From Candidatus Zhuqueibacterota bacterium (GTDB lineage: Bacteria > Zhuqueibacterota > Zhuqueibacteria > Residuimicrobiales > Krinioviventaceae): a DNA stretch of 50,079 nt. This document shows, in pieces, positions 16,341-26,972 of the stretch (positions within the stretch are counted from its first letter, which is position 1; each line of letters starts with the position of its first letter). The stretch spans positions 1 to 50,079 of the forward strand of contig JAFGSB010000130.1 of the NCBI GenBank assembly GCA_016934825.1, written 5' to 3'. Both the position numbers and the translations under genes were made by a program. A model generated the notes under the pieces. It did not search any database. It saw only the letters and a program-made list of their open reading frames with translations, and was not told where the DNA came from.

Positions 16341-16470
16341 GATATCCTCCTTGTATGGTTTGTTACAAGTTAAATATAATATTATACACTTATCAAATTG
16401 TGATTTAAAACAAATAATGATAAGTTAGACGATTTATAATTACTTGATTTATAGAATAATTTGATATATG

Positions 16471-16581
16471 ATGTTATATCGGATATTATTATGCAAAATA
16501 GAATTATTTGATGTACTTGGCAGGGAAATAGAACAATCGCCGGATACTGAAAAGCCTGTCGGCAAATATTCAATTCAATAA
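16471..16581 (+). pseudogene. Remnant of a C-terminal sorting (FlgD-like) domain
   Basis: The frame reading KIELFDVLGREIEQS, then EKPVGKYSIQ and stop is the strand pair of the type-A sorting domain found intact at 41807, 45507 and 49468. The preceding NYPNPFNPST block is absent and there is no parent gene or ribosome site upstream, so this is debris of a lost secreted-protein gene. The following 180 bp hold no recognisable gene. Confidence 0.6.
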
Positions 16582-16762
16582 AAAGAGACCGATTGAATAA
16601 GAGGGATATATTTGTGAAAATTCAAAATGGAAAAAGTATATTACCTGAAAAAAATATGTCAAAATAGAATATTATACCGCGGCCGGGCAGTAATCATCAG
16701 GTCAATGTTAATTCTACCAGTATACAAAATTAGAGTAAATTTATTGCAGGCAGAAAAAAAGA

Positions 16763-16978
16763 CTAATTGTTATTTCGTGATTTCGATTTTCTTTTTAATA
16801 TTTTTGCTAAAATAAATCCGGTCAGAAATCCCAATAAAAGCATCAATATCATCAGTACGATCAATGATGCGGACAGGCTCCAGAATAAAAGCTGGAATGT
16901 TACACTTTTTGTGTTTTGTATGAGCACCACAAGAAAAAGTGTTATGAGCACAGTTAATATTATAACTTTGACTTTCAT
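16763..16978 (-). CDS. LapA-domain small membrane protein
   Basis: This 71-residue protein has two membrane helices (about 4-20 and 36-60) separated by IQNTKSVTFQLLFWSL, the hallmark of LapA/DUF1049 proteins, and ends in a basic tail (KRKSKSRNNN). In enterobacteria LapA works with LapB in control of LPS synthesis; here no lapB is adjacent, so only family membership is claimed. The start has an AGGAG site 6 bp upstream. Confidence 0.85.
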   Translation of the reverse strand: MKVKVIILTVLITLFLVVLIQNTKSVTFQLLFWSLSASLIVLMILMLLLGFLTGFILAKILKRKSKSRNNN

Positions 16979-17046
16979 ACCTGACTCCTAAATTATAATT
17001 TTAGATTAATTTAATAATTTAATATTAAAAAGTGTATATATTTATT

Positions 17047-17080
17047 CACCGGTATCAGGTTAAACCCGGACACCGGGGGG
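17047..17080. repeat. REP-like intergenic palindrome, copy 3
   Basis: CACCGGTATCAGG-TTAAA-CCCGGACACCGGGG: the same arm sequence as the other copies, in the divergent space between the LapA-like and OmpA-like genes. Confidence 0.55.
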
Positions 17081-17234
17081 TAATTTATTAGAATTAGCTC
17101 TTTGAGTTTGAATTTATTTTTTTTAATTTTTTTTGACTTAAATATTGCTTATAATAAAGATTCATTTTATCTTGATAGAGTACCCAAATTTGTTTCTTAT
17201 TTAACAATCCACAAAACAATATAGGAGGTTTAAT

Positions 17235-17948
17235 ATGAAAGTAGCGATGATTATTGTCAGTATTGTGGCAATAGCTCTTGCTGCCGGCGGATTTTATTTT
17301 TTCGATGCAAATGGAAAAATATCTGCAAAACTTGATGAAACATTGGGACAAAATAAAGAATTAACTTTCAAAATTGAAAAACTGGAGGAAGAAAAGGCTG
17401 CCGTTGTCAGTGAACTGGAACAAAAAATTTCTGAAATATCCCGGGAAAAGGAAGAAGAAATCTCAAAATTAAAAGGCACTTATGATGAACTGGTTCAGGA
17501 TATGAAACAGGAAATTGAAGACGGAAAAATAAAAATTACCCGCATGGCCGACAGACTTTCGGTCAGTATGGTAGACAAAATCCTGTTTCCGTCCGGTGAA
17601 GCGTCAGTAACCCCGGAAGGCATTGAAGTGCTTGAACGGGTGGGAAACGTATTAAAAAATACAAAAAACAAAATAATTCGTGTTGAAGGACATACGGACA
17701 ATGTGCCGATCAGTTCAAAATTAATACAAAAATACCCGACCAACTGGGAATTGTCCAACGCAAGGGCCACCAATGTCGTCCGTTTCCTGCAGGATAAGGT
17801 AGAAATCGATCCGGTACGACTCGAAGCTGTCGGATTGGCAGAATTTCATCCCGTTGCCAGCAATGAAACGGCTGAAGGTAAAAGCCAGAACCGTCGCATT
17901 GAGATCATACTCCTGCCTCAGGTCCAGGAGACGGCGGAGGAAAAGTAA
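17235..17948 (+). CDS. OmpA/MotB-family peptidoglycan-binding protein
   Basis: This 237-residue protein has an uncleaved N-terminal helix (about 1-20), a charged coiled coil (about 25-105, heptads rich in Glu/Lys) and an OmpA-like C-terminal domain (about 110-228). The domain carries ILFPSGEASVTPEG, GHTDNVP and NRRIEI, which hold the Asp and Arg that bind diaminopimelate. Length and layout match MotB-like wall tethers rather than a barrel OmpA. A GGAGG site precedes the ATG by 8 bp. It stands alone upstream of the DUF502 gene. Confidence 0.9.
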   Translation: MKVAMIIVSIVAIALAAGGFYFFDANGKISAKLDETLGQNKELTFKIEKLEEEKAAVVSELEQKISEISREKEEEISKLKGTYDELVQDMKQEIEDGKIKITRMADRLSVSMVDKILFPSGEASVTPEGIEVLERVGNVLKNTKNKIIRVEGHTDNVPISSKLIQKYPTNWELSNARATNVVRFLQDKVEIDPVRLEAVGLAEFHPVASNETAEGKSQNRRIEIILLPQVQETAEEK

Positions 17949-18249
17949 AAGGATTTTCGTTTGTGGTTATTTTATTTCTTTATTTTATCCAAAGCTTGTA
18001 TTGATTGTCAAGCCGTTTAACACTGGATATTACGGCATTCCCGTAAAGAAACTCTGTCTGTACTGAATTTTCGTAATCAATTCGAAATATCGCCCAGGGT
18101 AAAATTGAAGTTTTTCACTTTATTATTATTTTTATTTACACAAAACTTTTTTACATTTAAAAATTCTAATACTTTTTGTAAAACTGGGTAGCGGGGGCTA
18201 TCCATTTTAACTTTTATTATTTCCGCGTTCTTTTTTACAGGAGGTTTTA
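17949..18249. other. 301-bp intergenic leader; two small hairpins only
   Basis: TTACGG-CATTC-CCGTAA at 18030-18046 and a GGGTAGC/GCTATCC hairpin near 18190 are the only structures seen. No ORF, no RNA family recognised. Confidence 0.4.
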
Positions 18250-18939
18250 ATGTCCTTGAGACAAAAAACCACATTTACAAGTGCGGTAAAGCGATATTTA
18301 TTAACCGGCGCACTGACGATTATACCCATCGGCATTACTTTTTTTATCGTAAAATTTTTACTGGATATTATTCTAAATGTGGGACAACCGATCGTAAAAG
18401 CGTCGGCGGTTATTATCCATCCGTATTTTCCCGGATTGTCACAATGGTTGTTACAACCCTGGTTCGGAACGACTATCGCCATTATTTTGGTTGTCTTTTT
18501 TCTTTTTGTCTTGGGTTTTATCGCAACGCGTGTTATTGGCAAACGACTTATTTCATGGTTTGACAGGTTAATGGATCAAATTCCCTTTGTGAAAACGATT
18601 TACGGCGCTTCCAAGAAACTGATTCTCTCCCTGGAAAGAAAACCGGACGGCATCCAGAGGGTTGTTTTAATTGAATTTCCCCATAAAGAAATGAAAGTTG
18701 TCGGTTTTGTAACCAGAACCTTTGAGGACGAAACCACCGGACGAAAACTGGCAGCCGTTTATGTGCCCACAACTCCCAATCCGACTTCAGGCTACCTTGA
18801 AATCGTTCCTATCGAAAAACTCGTATCGACCAACTGGTCTGTTGATGAAGCCATGACCTTCATCGTATCCGGTGGAGCCGTCGCGCCGGATAAGATATTT
18901 TATGAAAAAAGCGCCAAATTAAACATCAAAAAAATGTAA
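18250..18939 (+). CDS. DUF502-family membrane protein
   Basis: This 229-residue protein has two membrane helices (about 16-40 and 76-100) and a soluble C-terminal part with FDRLMDQIPFVKTIYGASK and YVPTTPNPTSGYL, the two most conserved blocks of DUF502. Family function is not established. Start at ATG 18250 behind CAGGAGG. Followed by 94 bp and then the alpha-2-macroglobulin gene on the same strand, without a clear terminator between, so partial co-transcription is possible. Confidence 0.9.
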   Translation: MSLRQKTTFTSAVKRYLLTGALTIIPIGITFFIVKFLLDIILNVGQPIVKASAVIIHPYFPGLSQWLLQPWFGTTIAIILVVFFLFVLGFIATRVIGKRLISWFDRLMDQIPFVKTIYGASKKLILSLERKPDGIQRVVLIEFPHKEMKVVGFVTRTFEDETTGRKLAAVYVPTTPNPTSGYLEIVPIEKLVSTNWSVDEAMTFIVSGGAVAPDKIFYEKSAKLNIKKM

Positions 18940-19033
18940 AAAATTTTGTTTTACTGTTATTTAATCTGATTAACGGATGGAATCGGTGTTCTTTAAAAAA
19001 ACATAAATATTAATTAATATTAAGGGATTATCA

Positions 19034-22000
19034 ATGAAAAAGATAATTTATCTGTTGATAGTTGTATCAATTTGTGCCTGCCAGCGGAAACCCGGCAGTG
19101 AACAGGTTTCGCCGGAAACACCCCAATTCCAGACCGAGAAACTGGATTTAAACAAAGCCCTGATCCATTATCCCGCATCCCTGTTGTCTTCCTCATCGAC
19201 CCTTGAATTTGAATTTAAAGAACCTGTTGTACCGGCGCATTTTATCGGTATAAAACTGGACAAAGATCCTTTATCTTTTGAACCGGCCATACGGGGAGAT
19301 GCGCAATGGACAAGTCAAAAAGTTTTAATCTTCAAACCCGTAGAGCTTTTACCGCCGGGAAAAACGATCAAGGTCACTTTGAACGGTAAAGCCGCTCTTG
19401 GTGAACAAAAAAATGTGAATGATTTTACCTTCACATTCAAAGTTGCCGAACAGGAAGTTATCGGACTTGCAGGTGATTTTGTCGCCATGCCGGATGAAAA
19501 AAATAAAGTCAGGTATGAAGGACAGATTAAATTTTCACAACCGGTAGATTTAAACAGCGTGAAAAATGATCTTGAAGCAAGAGGTCCCGACGGTAGGCTG
19601 AAACTTGAAATAAGTCAGAGTTCGAAAGCCAATATTCTTCTCGTTCAATCCAGTTCGGTTAAAAGAGAAAAGAACGGCAAGGGATTTACTTTCAATTTGC
19701 CCGGCAAATATACGGCCAATAACAAACCCTGGCAGCAAAAAGTTATCTTACCCGGAATCAATGTTTTCCGTGTTCTGGCCCACATGGATATGAGCGATCC
19801 CGCGGCAGATGTGTACACGTATGGAATTCGTTTCAGCGATCCGGTCAGGGAAAACATGGACCTGTCCGGCTTTGTTACCATTTCGCCTGATATTGAGTTT
19901 GTAACAAAAGTTAAGGGAAAATATTTAACCGTTGAAGGACAATTCCAGCCCGGAAAAGAGTATACCATCAATATCGCAAAGGGTTTTCCCTCTGTGTACG
20001 GCACCGAACTTGTCGATGATTATTCGGAAAAATTTTATCTGAATAATATCAAACCTGAATTAAACTGGCTTTCCGAAGGTGTGTATTTACCGACATCCAA
20101 TGATTTTAAACTGCAATTCAAATCGGTCAATATTGCCAGGGTACTTGTTAAGGTCTACGAGATTTATCCGCAAAATATCGGCTTTTTTATTCAGGATAAT
20201 GTAATTGAAGATAACAGCAACGATTTTTCATCCGATTATTATTACTACCGGGGATACCGGGATCTTGACCGGGTTGCGGAGATTATATATGAAAACAGGA
20301 TCGATATTAGCAGCATTAAAAATAAATGGATAAAAACAGAGTTGAATCTGGGACCGGTTTTTCAGAATAAGCGGAATTCCGTATTTGTGGTCAATCTGAC
20401 TTTCGACCAGAACGATCTCACAGGTAAACCCGTCAGTAATCGCAATCAGCTTGGCGAGAATGATCTGTATTTTGCGGGGGGTGATTATTATTCGGATCCC
20501 TGCAGGTCAGGATATTATTATTCCCGCGGGGATATGAACAAGCTGCTCATTTCCTCCGATATCGGTTTGACCGTGAAAAAAGCCGGCGACGGTATTCATG
20601 TGTTTGCGGCAAATATTCTCACTGCGAAACCCATGTCCGGCCTTAAACTGGAATTATACAATTATCAGAATAAATTGATGGAATCGAAAATCACCAACAG
20701 TAATGGTTATGCTTTTTTTACGGAAGATGGGTCCTATATATTCGGCAGGGACAATGCCGGTATTGCCCTCATAAAACTGAATCATCATCAATGGGAATTG
20801 AATAATTTCGATATAGCCGGTTATGCGGGTGAGGTTAAGGGTGTCAATGCATTTATATACACTGACAGGGGTGTTCATCGCCCGGGAGATACCATATACC
20901 TGTCGGCGATCATTCGAATGAACTCAAAATCCCCCTCTGAAGACCAGCCGGTTCTGTTGACTATTAAGAATGCCAGGGATCAAAACGTTCTTGAAGCGAA
21001 AACAAAATGCGGGTTTAACGGCCATGTATTTTTCTCCGTACCGACGGATTTAACGGACCCAACCGGCAACTGGATGGCTTTTCTGAAAATCGCGGATCAA
21101 ACCTTTACCAAAACCCTGAAAGTTGAAACGGTCAAACCGAACCGGTTGAAAATTGTTGCGGATGTTCCCGAACGTATATCCGCGCCTGATAATACGCTGC
21201 ATGGAACAATCACCTCAAATTATCTTTTCGGAGCCCCGGCCGCAAACCTTAAAACAAATGTACGGCTTGAACTTTCACATAAAGAGTTCATCGTCCCAAA
21301 ATTTAGTGAGTTCACTTTCAGTACGCCTTTAAAATACTTTTCACCGATGGATTTTCGGGTATATGAGGGAAACCTGAATGAAGACGGTCAGGCCGAGATA
21401 AATTATTCCATGGATAATTTAAAAAACGCCAACGGGCTTGTTAGAGGAATGCTGCACACCACCGTGTACGAAAAGGGAGGCAGTTTTACAGAGAATTATA
21501 AAAATATCACAATTTCACCGTTTACGGCTTTTGTCGGGGTTGGGAATATTTTTAGTAACGGTACCGCACGTTTTGGTGAGAAATATAATATACCGGTCAT
21601 AGTTGTCGACCAGGCCGGGGATCCCGTATCAGGTGAACATGTGCAAATAGAATGGTATGTTGAGAGGGACCACTGGTGGTGGCATTACGACAGGAGGGAC
21701 CAGCGTGATTTTAAAAGATCGAAATCTACATTTCTGATCGAAAAGTCCGATTTAACATCGAACACAAAACCGGTTAATTATAACATCACGATCGAGGATT
21801 ATGGAAGACATTATATAGAGATTACCGATTTGTCGTCCGGGCATACTTCGGGATTTTTCTTTTATGTGTCTCAATGGGGAAGAGTCGCAATTACCGAAGG
21901 GGTTAAAGAAAGAAATTACCTTGAGATTTATTCCGATAAAAATGTTTACCAAATTGGTGACAACGCACAACTTTCTTTTGACACCCCCGGAGAAGGGATG

Positions 22001-24535
22001 GTGGTTCTGTGTCTTGAAAAAGGGGATAAAATTTTACATCGGGAGTGGAAAAGGATCTCCGGCAATCATATCACTTTTGATATTCCCGTTACGGATAAGA
22101 TGATACCGAATTGTTACGCATCGGTATTCCTGGTCCAGCCCCATAATCAGAATACCAACGATCTTCCCATGCGCTTGTATGGTGTAAAAACTTTATATGT
22201 TGAAGACAGTTCAACACATTTGCCGCTCGCTTTATCGGTTCCGGCCGAATTACGCCCCGGACAGGATTTCAGCGTTAAAGTGACATCGGAAGCTTCCCAA
22301 AAAGCGAGTTATACTATTGCTGTTGTAGATGAAGGATTGTTGGATCTGACCGCGTTTGAAACGCCTTCTCCATGGAATTTCTTTTTTCAAAAGATCATGC
22401 TGGCAGTTAAAACGCTTGATAATTATGATGAGATCATCGGCATTCTGTATCCGGATATTGATAAATATTTTACAATCGGCGGTGATGAATTAGAAGAAGG
22501 CCGCCTGAAACGTCTTGACCAGACCGGTGTGAAACGTTTTATTCCTGTTGTTCTGTATCACGAACCCGTAACCATAAAACCCGGTGAGACGGTTGAGACC
22601 CGGTTCACGATGCCGAATTATATCGGCTCCGTACGTGTCATGGTCATAGGCGCCGCCGGTAACAGCTATGTTTCACTTGAAGAAACCATACCGGTCAAAC
22701 AGGAGTTGATGGTTTTGCCGACGATACCGCGGGTAACACGGCCCGGTGATACGTTTGCCGTGCCCGTTTCCGTATTTTCTATGGACGATGCGATTAAAAG
22801 TGTGAACCTGTCACTAAATTTATCCGCAAATTTAAAAGCTGTCGGCGCTAAAACAATTAAAGTTCCGTTCTCGAAACCCGGAGAAAAGGACACCTTATTT
22901 ATGGTACAGACAGGGAATGCCGTCGGCGCCGATACCATCAGGGTTGAAGCGACATCCGGGCCTTTCAAGGCGGATTACACGGTACATTTACCCGTATCGA
23001 GCCAAAATCCGTTTTATACAGATGTGACCGATACCATGGTTTTAAAAGGTCAGTCTGTCACCGTTGTGCCGAAAAAGTTTGGACTGGAAGGCACCAACTC
23101 CGCCCGGATTGTATTCTCCCGGCTTCCTGATTTACAGCTCGATGAACGACTGCGATACCTCATTCGTTATCCCTATGGCTGCATAGAACAGACTGTTTCA
23201 TCCGCGTTTCCACAGCTCTTTTTGAACAGCCTGATCGATCTTCGCGATTACCAGAAACAGGAAGTTACGGATCATATCAATGAAGCGATCAAAAAATTAA
23301 CCAATTTCCAATATCAAAGCGGATTTTCTTACTGGCCGGTTTCAAGATTTTCCCGTTCCGAATACAGCGACTGGGGAACCAGTTATACCGGGCATTTCCT
23401 GCTCGAGGCAAAGGATAAAGGTTATTATGTACCTGATGATCTGTATAAACACTGGCTGAACGACGCAAAAGATAATGCGAAACGAGTTAATACCGATAAC
23501 CATCGTTACCAGACATACCGGTTATTTTTATTGGCGCTGGCAGGTAGTCCCGATATGGGTGCCATGAATCTGGTAAGGGAGAATTATTTGAACAAGCTGG
23601 ATCCGTTGTCCCGAAAATTACTGGCAGCCGCCTATTATATTAGCGGTCAAAAAGACGCGGCAACCGCCATCGACCGGACCACTGCCGAAATACCAGGCTA
23701 CCGTGAATTAAGCGGTACTTATGGTTCGGCATTGCGGGACCGCGCCATGATGTTATACCTGTGTAAAAAGATGGAAGACAATAAAACGGCAACCCTGATC
23801 CTGAAGAATGTGATGGATTCTTTTTCCAAAAGGGGCTGGTATTCCACCCAGGAAACCGCGATGGCGTTACTGGGTATCAGTTCTTATTACAAAGACATGC
23901 CGGGAACGGGAGGGATGGTTAAGTTTAAAGTAAAAATTGCCGGCGAAAAAGATTTAACCATTGAATTGTCCGGTTACCAGAATACTATGGATGTTACCGG
24001 CATGTGGGACAAAGAGATAACCATATCCACGGAAAATAGCGAACCGTTATTCGTAACATTATATCGCGAGGGGATTCCCCTGGAAAGCAGGATAAAAACC
24101 GAAAACCAGGGTATTGAATTGACCCGGACATTTTATAATCAGCTCGGATATCCGGTTGAAATGGAAGTCCAGGATCAGGGTCAGTCTTTTTGGGTTGTTT
24201 ATACCGTGAAAAATATATATGGCGGACATCTTGAAGAACTGGCTCTGACCAGCGTTTTTCCGGCCGGATGGGAGATCATCAACACCCGGCTGACGGGCGC
24301 CGACCTGCCGGACTGGATCCGCAAAATGAACGTGACGAGCGGTGAATATATGGATATCCGGGATGACCGCGTGAACTGGTTTTTTGATCTTTATTCCGGC
24401 AGACAGGTGAGCTTTGCCGTTAATATCAACCCTACTTTTAAAGGGACATTCCATCTTCCGCCCGTTGCGGTTGAAGCGATGTATTCACCGGAATATTATG
24501 CGAGAATAGAAGGCGGACAGGTGTCGGTAAAATAG
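19034..24535 (+). CDS. yfhM: Bacterial alpha-2-macroglobulin, thioester-containing lipoprotein
   Basis: This 1,833-residue envelope protein traps attacking proteases through an internal thioester. It has a signal peptide with lipobox ICAC (C17), a long series of MG beta-sandwich domains, a bait-like segment, and the thioester domain with GCIEQ near residue 1383 inside YPYGCIEQ. An alpha-alpha toroid region and receptor-binding-like C-terminus follow. E. coli YfhM is about 1,650 residues; this is slightly longer, and the thioester Cys and Gln are both kept. Its stop codon directly abuts the ATG of the PBP1C gene, the conserved pairing that combines cell-wall repair with protease defence. Confidence 0.93.
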   Translation: MKKIIYLLIVVSICACQRKPGSEQVSPETPQFQTEKLDLNKALIHYPASLLSSSSTLEFEFKEPVVPAHFIGIKLDKDPLSFEPAIRGDAQWTSQKVLIFKPVELLPPGKTIKVTLNGKAALGEQKNVNDFTFTFKVAEQEVIGLAGDFVAMPDEKNKVRYEGQIKFSQPVDLNSVKNDLEARGPDGRLKLEISQSSKANILLVQSSSVKREKNGKGFTFNLPGKYTANNKPWQQKVILPGINVFRVLAHMDMSDPAADVYTYGIRFSDPVRENMDLSGFVTISPDIEFVTKVKGKYLTVEGQFQPGKEYTINIAKGFPSVYGTELVDDYSEKFYLNNIKPELNWLSEGVYLPTSNDFKLQFKSVNIARVLVKVYEIYPQNIGFFIQDNVIEDNSNDFSSDYYYYRGYRDLDRVAEIIYENRIDISSIKNKWIKTELNLGPVFQNKRNSVFVVNLTFDQNDLTGKPVSNRNQLGENDLYFAGGDYYSDPCRSGYYYSRGDMNKLLISSDIGLTVKKAGDGIHVFAANILTAKPMSGLKLELYNYQNKLMESKITNSNGYAFFTEDGSYIFGRDNAGIALIKLNHHQWELNNFDIAGYAGEVKGVNAFIYTDRGVHRPGDTIYLSAIIRMNSKSPSEDQPVLLTIKNARDQNVLEAKTKCGFNGHVFFSVPTDLTDPTGNWMAFLKIADQTFTKTLKVETVKPNRLKIVADVPERISAPDNTLHGTITSNYLFGAPAANLKTNVRLELSHKEFIVPKFSEFTFSTPLKYFSPMDFRVYEGNLNEDGQAEINYSMDNLKNANGLVRGMLHTTVYEKGGSFTENYKNITISPFTAFVGVGNIFSNGTARFGEKYNIPVIVVDQAGDPVSGEHVQIEWYVERDHWWWHYDRRDQRDFKRSKSTFLIEKSDLTSNTKPVNYNITIEDYGRHYIEITDLSSGHTSGFFFYVSQWGRVAITEGVKERNYLEIYSDKNVYQIGDNAQLSFDTPGEGMVVLCLEKGDKILHREWKRISGNHITFDIPVTDKMIPNCYASVFLVQPHNQNTNDLPMRLYGVKTLYVEDSSTHLPLALSVPAELRPGQDFSVKVTSEASQKASYTIAVVDEGLLDLTAFETPSPWNFFFQKIMLAVKTLDNYDEIIGILYPDIDKYFTIGGDELEEGRLKRLDQTGVKRFIPVVLYHEPVTIKPGETVETRFTMPNYIGSVRVMVIGAAGNSYVSLEETIPVKQELMVLPTIPRVTRPGDTFAVPVSVFSMDDAIKSVNLSLNLSANLKAVGAKTIKVPFSKPGEKDTLFMVQTGNAVGADTIRVEATSGPFKADYTVHLPVSSQNPFYTDVTDTMVLKGQSVTVVPKKFGLEGTNSARIVFSRLPDLQLDERLRYLIRYPYGCIEQTVSSAFPQLFLNSLIDLRDYQKQEVTDHINEAIKKLTNFQYQSGFSYWPVSRFSRSEYSDWGTSYTGHFLLEAKDKGYYVPDDLYKHWLNDAKDNAKRVNTDNHRYQTYRLFLLALAGSPDMGAMNLVRENYLNKLDPLSRKLLAAAYYISGQKDAATAIDRTTAEIPGYRELSGTYGSALRDRAMMLYLCKKMEDNKTATLILKNVMDSFSKRGWYSTQETAMALLGISSYYKDMPGTGGMVKFKVKIAGEKDLTIELSGYQNTMDVTGMWDKEITISTENSEPLFVTLYREGIPLESRIKTENQGIELTRTFYNQLGYPVEMEVQDQGQSFWVVYTVKNIYGGHLEELALTSVFPAGWEIINTRLTGADLPDWIRKMNVTSGEYMDIRDDRVNWFFDLYSGRQVSFAVNINPTFKGTFHLPPVAVEAMYSPEYYARIEGGQVSVK

Positions 24536-26875
24536 ATGAATATTTTAAAATTATCTTTAAAATATAAAATCATGATACCGGTTATTCTGGTTGCCGATAT
24601 ATATTTTTACTGGATGTTCAGTCCGGTTGGCCCGGTCTTTCAGGATGATTATTCCACACTTGTTTTTGATACTAACGGCAGATTATTACGGGCATTTCTG
24701 ACAACGGATGAACAGTACCGGTTTCCGTATAAAAATATTCAGCTTCCGGATAAATATATCACCGCGCTGATTACTTTTGAGGACAAACGGTTTTATAAAC
24801 ACCCAGGCTTTGATCCGCTTGCGCTGATGAACGCTTTTTTCACCAACCTGATTTCCGGTGAAAGAAAGAGAGGGGGGAGCACCATCACCATGCAGGTATG
24901 CCGTCTTGCGAATCCGAAGCCGCGTACGTATTTCAATAAACTGATTGAATGTTTTGTCGCTTTAAAGTATTCCGTTCATTTTTCCAAACAACACATTCTC
25001 AGGCTTTACGCGGCTCATGTACCGATGGGCGGAAATATTGTCGGGATTCAGGCCGCTTCTTATCATTATTTCGGCAAACCGGTTGAGGAAATTACATGGG
25101 CGGAAGCCGCTTTATTTGCGGTGCTGCCCAATTCTCCGTCACTGCTCAACATCGGCCGGGAAAGGGAAAAACTCATCCTCAAACGGAACCTGCTTTTGAA
25201 AAAACTCTACCAAAACGGATGTTTCGATAAAATCTCCCTGGACATTTCCTGTAATGAACCGTTACCCGAAATGAAAAAGTCGTTACCGTTTGAGGCGCCT
25301 CATTTTTCATATTTTGCGGCGAATCATCAGACTGCCGGTAAAAGAATTTTAACAACACTTGATTATTATATTCAGAAACAAGTGAAAAATGCGGCTTTTG
25401 CCGAGCATCGGTACCTGAAAAGTCTTGGAGTTACGAATCTGTCCGTGCTTGTCGTTGAAACGGAAACCGGTAAGATCAGGGCGTATATCGGTTCTCAGAA
25501 TTTTAACGATTTCGATAACGGCGGTCAGGTGGACGGTATTTTAGCGCCCAGGTCCACCGGCAGCCTGTTAAAACCGTTTCTCGCCGCAAAAGCGCTGGAC
25601 AGAGGCCCTTATACGATCCGCTCTTTGATAAAAGATGTTCCCACATATTACGGGACATTTTCGCCGCAAAATGCGACAAAGACCTTTAACGGACTTGTTT
25701 CTTTAGAGGATATGCTGATCAAATCTCTCAATGTTCCGGCGGTCAGGCTGTTGAATGAGTACGGAGTAAAAGATTTTTATGATTTTTTGGTTCAGGCCGG
25801 ATTTCAAAATTTATTTCGTAGTCCGGACGGCTATGGTTTATCACTGATTCTTGGCGGTGCCGAAGCAGACCTCCGGGAACTGACCATGCTTTACGCCAGT
25901 CTCGGGAATATGGGTGTAATACGGGAATTGCAATTTACGGAGCAAAATAAATCAGACCCGGGCTCTGGTAACAACAACCGGTTATTCAGCCGGGGAAGCG
26001 CGTGGCTTGTTCTTAATTCATTACGCCAACTGGCGAGACCCGGTTCGGAATATTACTGGTCATATTTTAATAACCAGGTTCCGGTTGCATGGAAAACAGG
26101 CACAAGTTACGGTCAAAAGGACGGCTGGGCTATTGGGGTAAACAAACAATGGACTATTGGCGTTTGGGTCGGTAATTTCACCGGCGAGGGTAATGCCTCA
26201 ATCGGCGGTGCCAAATCGGCCGCACCGTTATTATTTACTTTATTTAATACTCTGACCCGCAGAAACGAAAAAATGTGGTTTGACAAACCCGTTGACGACC
26301 TGGTGAGGGTTGATTGCTGCGCGGAAAGCGGTTTCCCCGCAGGACCAAATTGTCCGCAAAAAAATAAACAGGAACGTCCCCGCGATTCCTGGAAACCCGG
26401 TATCTGTCCGTTCCATCGGAAATTTATAGTGGACAAGAAAACCGGTCATTCTGTTTGTTCATTATGCTGGAAAAACGCGGATATAACCAATGTTAACCTG
26501 TTCATTGTTCCGCCCCTGGTAAAAGAGATCATGCAGTTAAGCGGGAAAAAAGTTGATGAAATCCCGCCGCATACCGAAAACTGCCCCAATGAAATGGCGG
26601 AAAACAGGCTGGAAATTGTATACCCTGTGAATGGAATAAAAATTTTAGTTCCCCGTGATCTGGACGGCGGTTATGAAAAAATTGTTTTATCCGCCAGGCA
26701 CCAGCACCCATCGTCTCAGTTATTCTGGTTCATCGACGGAAAATTTCTGGGCGAAACCATAAATATTCACCAGTACACAATAGATATTCTTCCGGGTAAA
26801 CATAAACTAACCATTCAGGACGATGAGGGATATATAAAAAGTGTTGTTTTTAGTGTGTTCAAAAGCGAGAGTTGA
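24536..26875 (+). CDS. pbpC: Penicillin-binding protein 1C
   Basis: This 779-residue bifunctional-type PBP is anchored by one N-terminal helix (about 12-30). The GT51 transglycosylase domain shows EDKRFYKHPGFD and GGSTITMQ. The transpeptidase domain shows STGSLLKP (SxxK), KSLNVP (SxN) and WKTGTSYG (KTG). The C-terminus is the BiPBP_C beta domain (PRDLDGG to end), diagnostic for PBP1C. A Cys-rich insertion (DCCAESG, GPNCP, CPFHR, CSLC) lies around residues 595-650. It starts at the nucleotide after the alpha-2-macroglobulin stop, so translation is coupled. A strong terminator follows. Confidence 0.95.
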   Translation: MNILKLSLKYKIMIPVILVADIYFYWMFSPVGPVFQDDYSTLVFDTNGRLLRAFLTTDEQYRFPYKNIQLPDKYITALITFEDKRFYKHPGFDPLALMNAFFTNLISGERKRGGSTITMQVCRLANPKPRTYFNKLIECFVALKYSVHFSKQHILRLYAAHVPMGGNIVGIQAASYHYFGKPVEEITWAEAALFAVLPNSPSLLNIGREREKLILKRNLLLKKLYQNGCFDKISLDISCNEPLPEMKKSLPFEAPHFSYFAANHQTAGKRILTTLDYYIQKQVKNAAFAEHRYLKSLGVTNLSVLVVETETGKIRAYIGSQNFNDFDNGGQVDGILAPRSTGSLLKPFLAAKALDRGPYTIRSLIKDVPTYYGTFSPQNATKTFNGLVSLEDMLIKSLNVPAVRLLNEYGVKDFYDFLVQAGFQNLFRSPDGYGLSLILGGAEADLRELTMLYASLGNMGVIRELQFTEQNKSDPGSGNNNRLFSRGSAWLVLNSLRQLARPGSEYYWSYFNNQVPVAWKTGTSYGQKDGWAIGVNKQWTIGVWVGNFTGEGNASIGGAKSAAPLLFTLFNTLTRRNEKMWFDKPVDDLVRVDCCAESGFPAGPNCPQKNKQERPRDSWKPGICPFHRKFIVDKKTGHSVCSLCWKNADITNVNLFIVPPLVKEIMQLSGKKVDEIPPHTENCPNEMAENRLEIVYPVNGIKILVPRDLDGGYEKIVLSARHQHPSSQLFWFIDGKFLGETINIHQYTIDILPGKHKLTIQDDEGYIKSVVFSVFKSES

Positions 26876-26906
26876 AGTCATGGCCGGTCCGCAACCGGTG
26901 ATAAAT

Positions 26907-26972
26907 AAAAAGCCGGACATTAAGTACCGGTTTAGGGGGGTCACCAGTACCGGGGAGTATGTCCGGCTTTTT
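26907..26972 (+). terminator. Strong intrinsic terminator after pbpC
   Basis: A perfect 14-bp stem (AAAAAGCCGGACAT at 26907-26920 with ATGTCCGGCTTTTT at 26959-26972) ends in a T run. The 38-nt loop contains a second GTACCGG-type repeat. Located 32 bp past the pbpC stop. Confidence 0.85.

Noticed and set aside
16627-16815. 62-residue plus-strand ORF
   Set aside because: No ribosome site and no recognisable domain; its end overlaps the well-supported LapA-like gene on the other strand.
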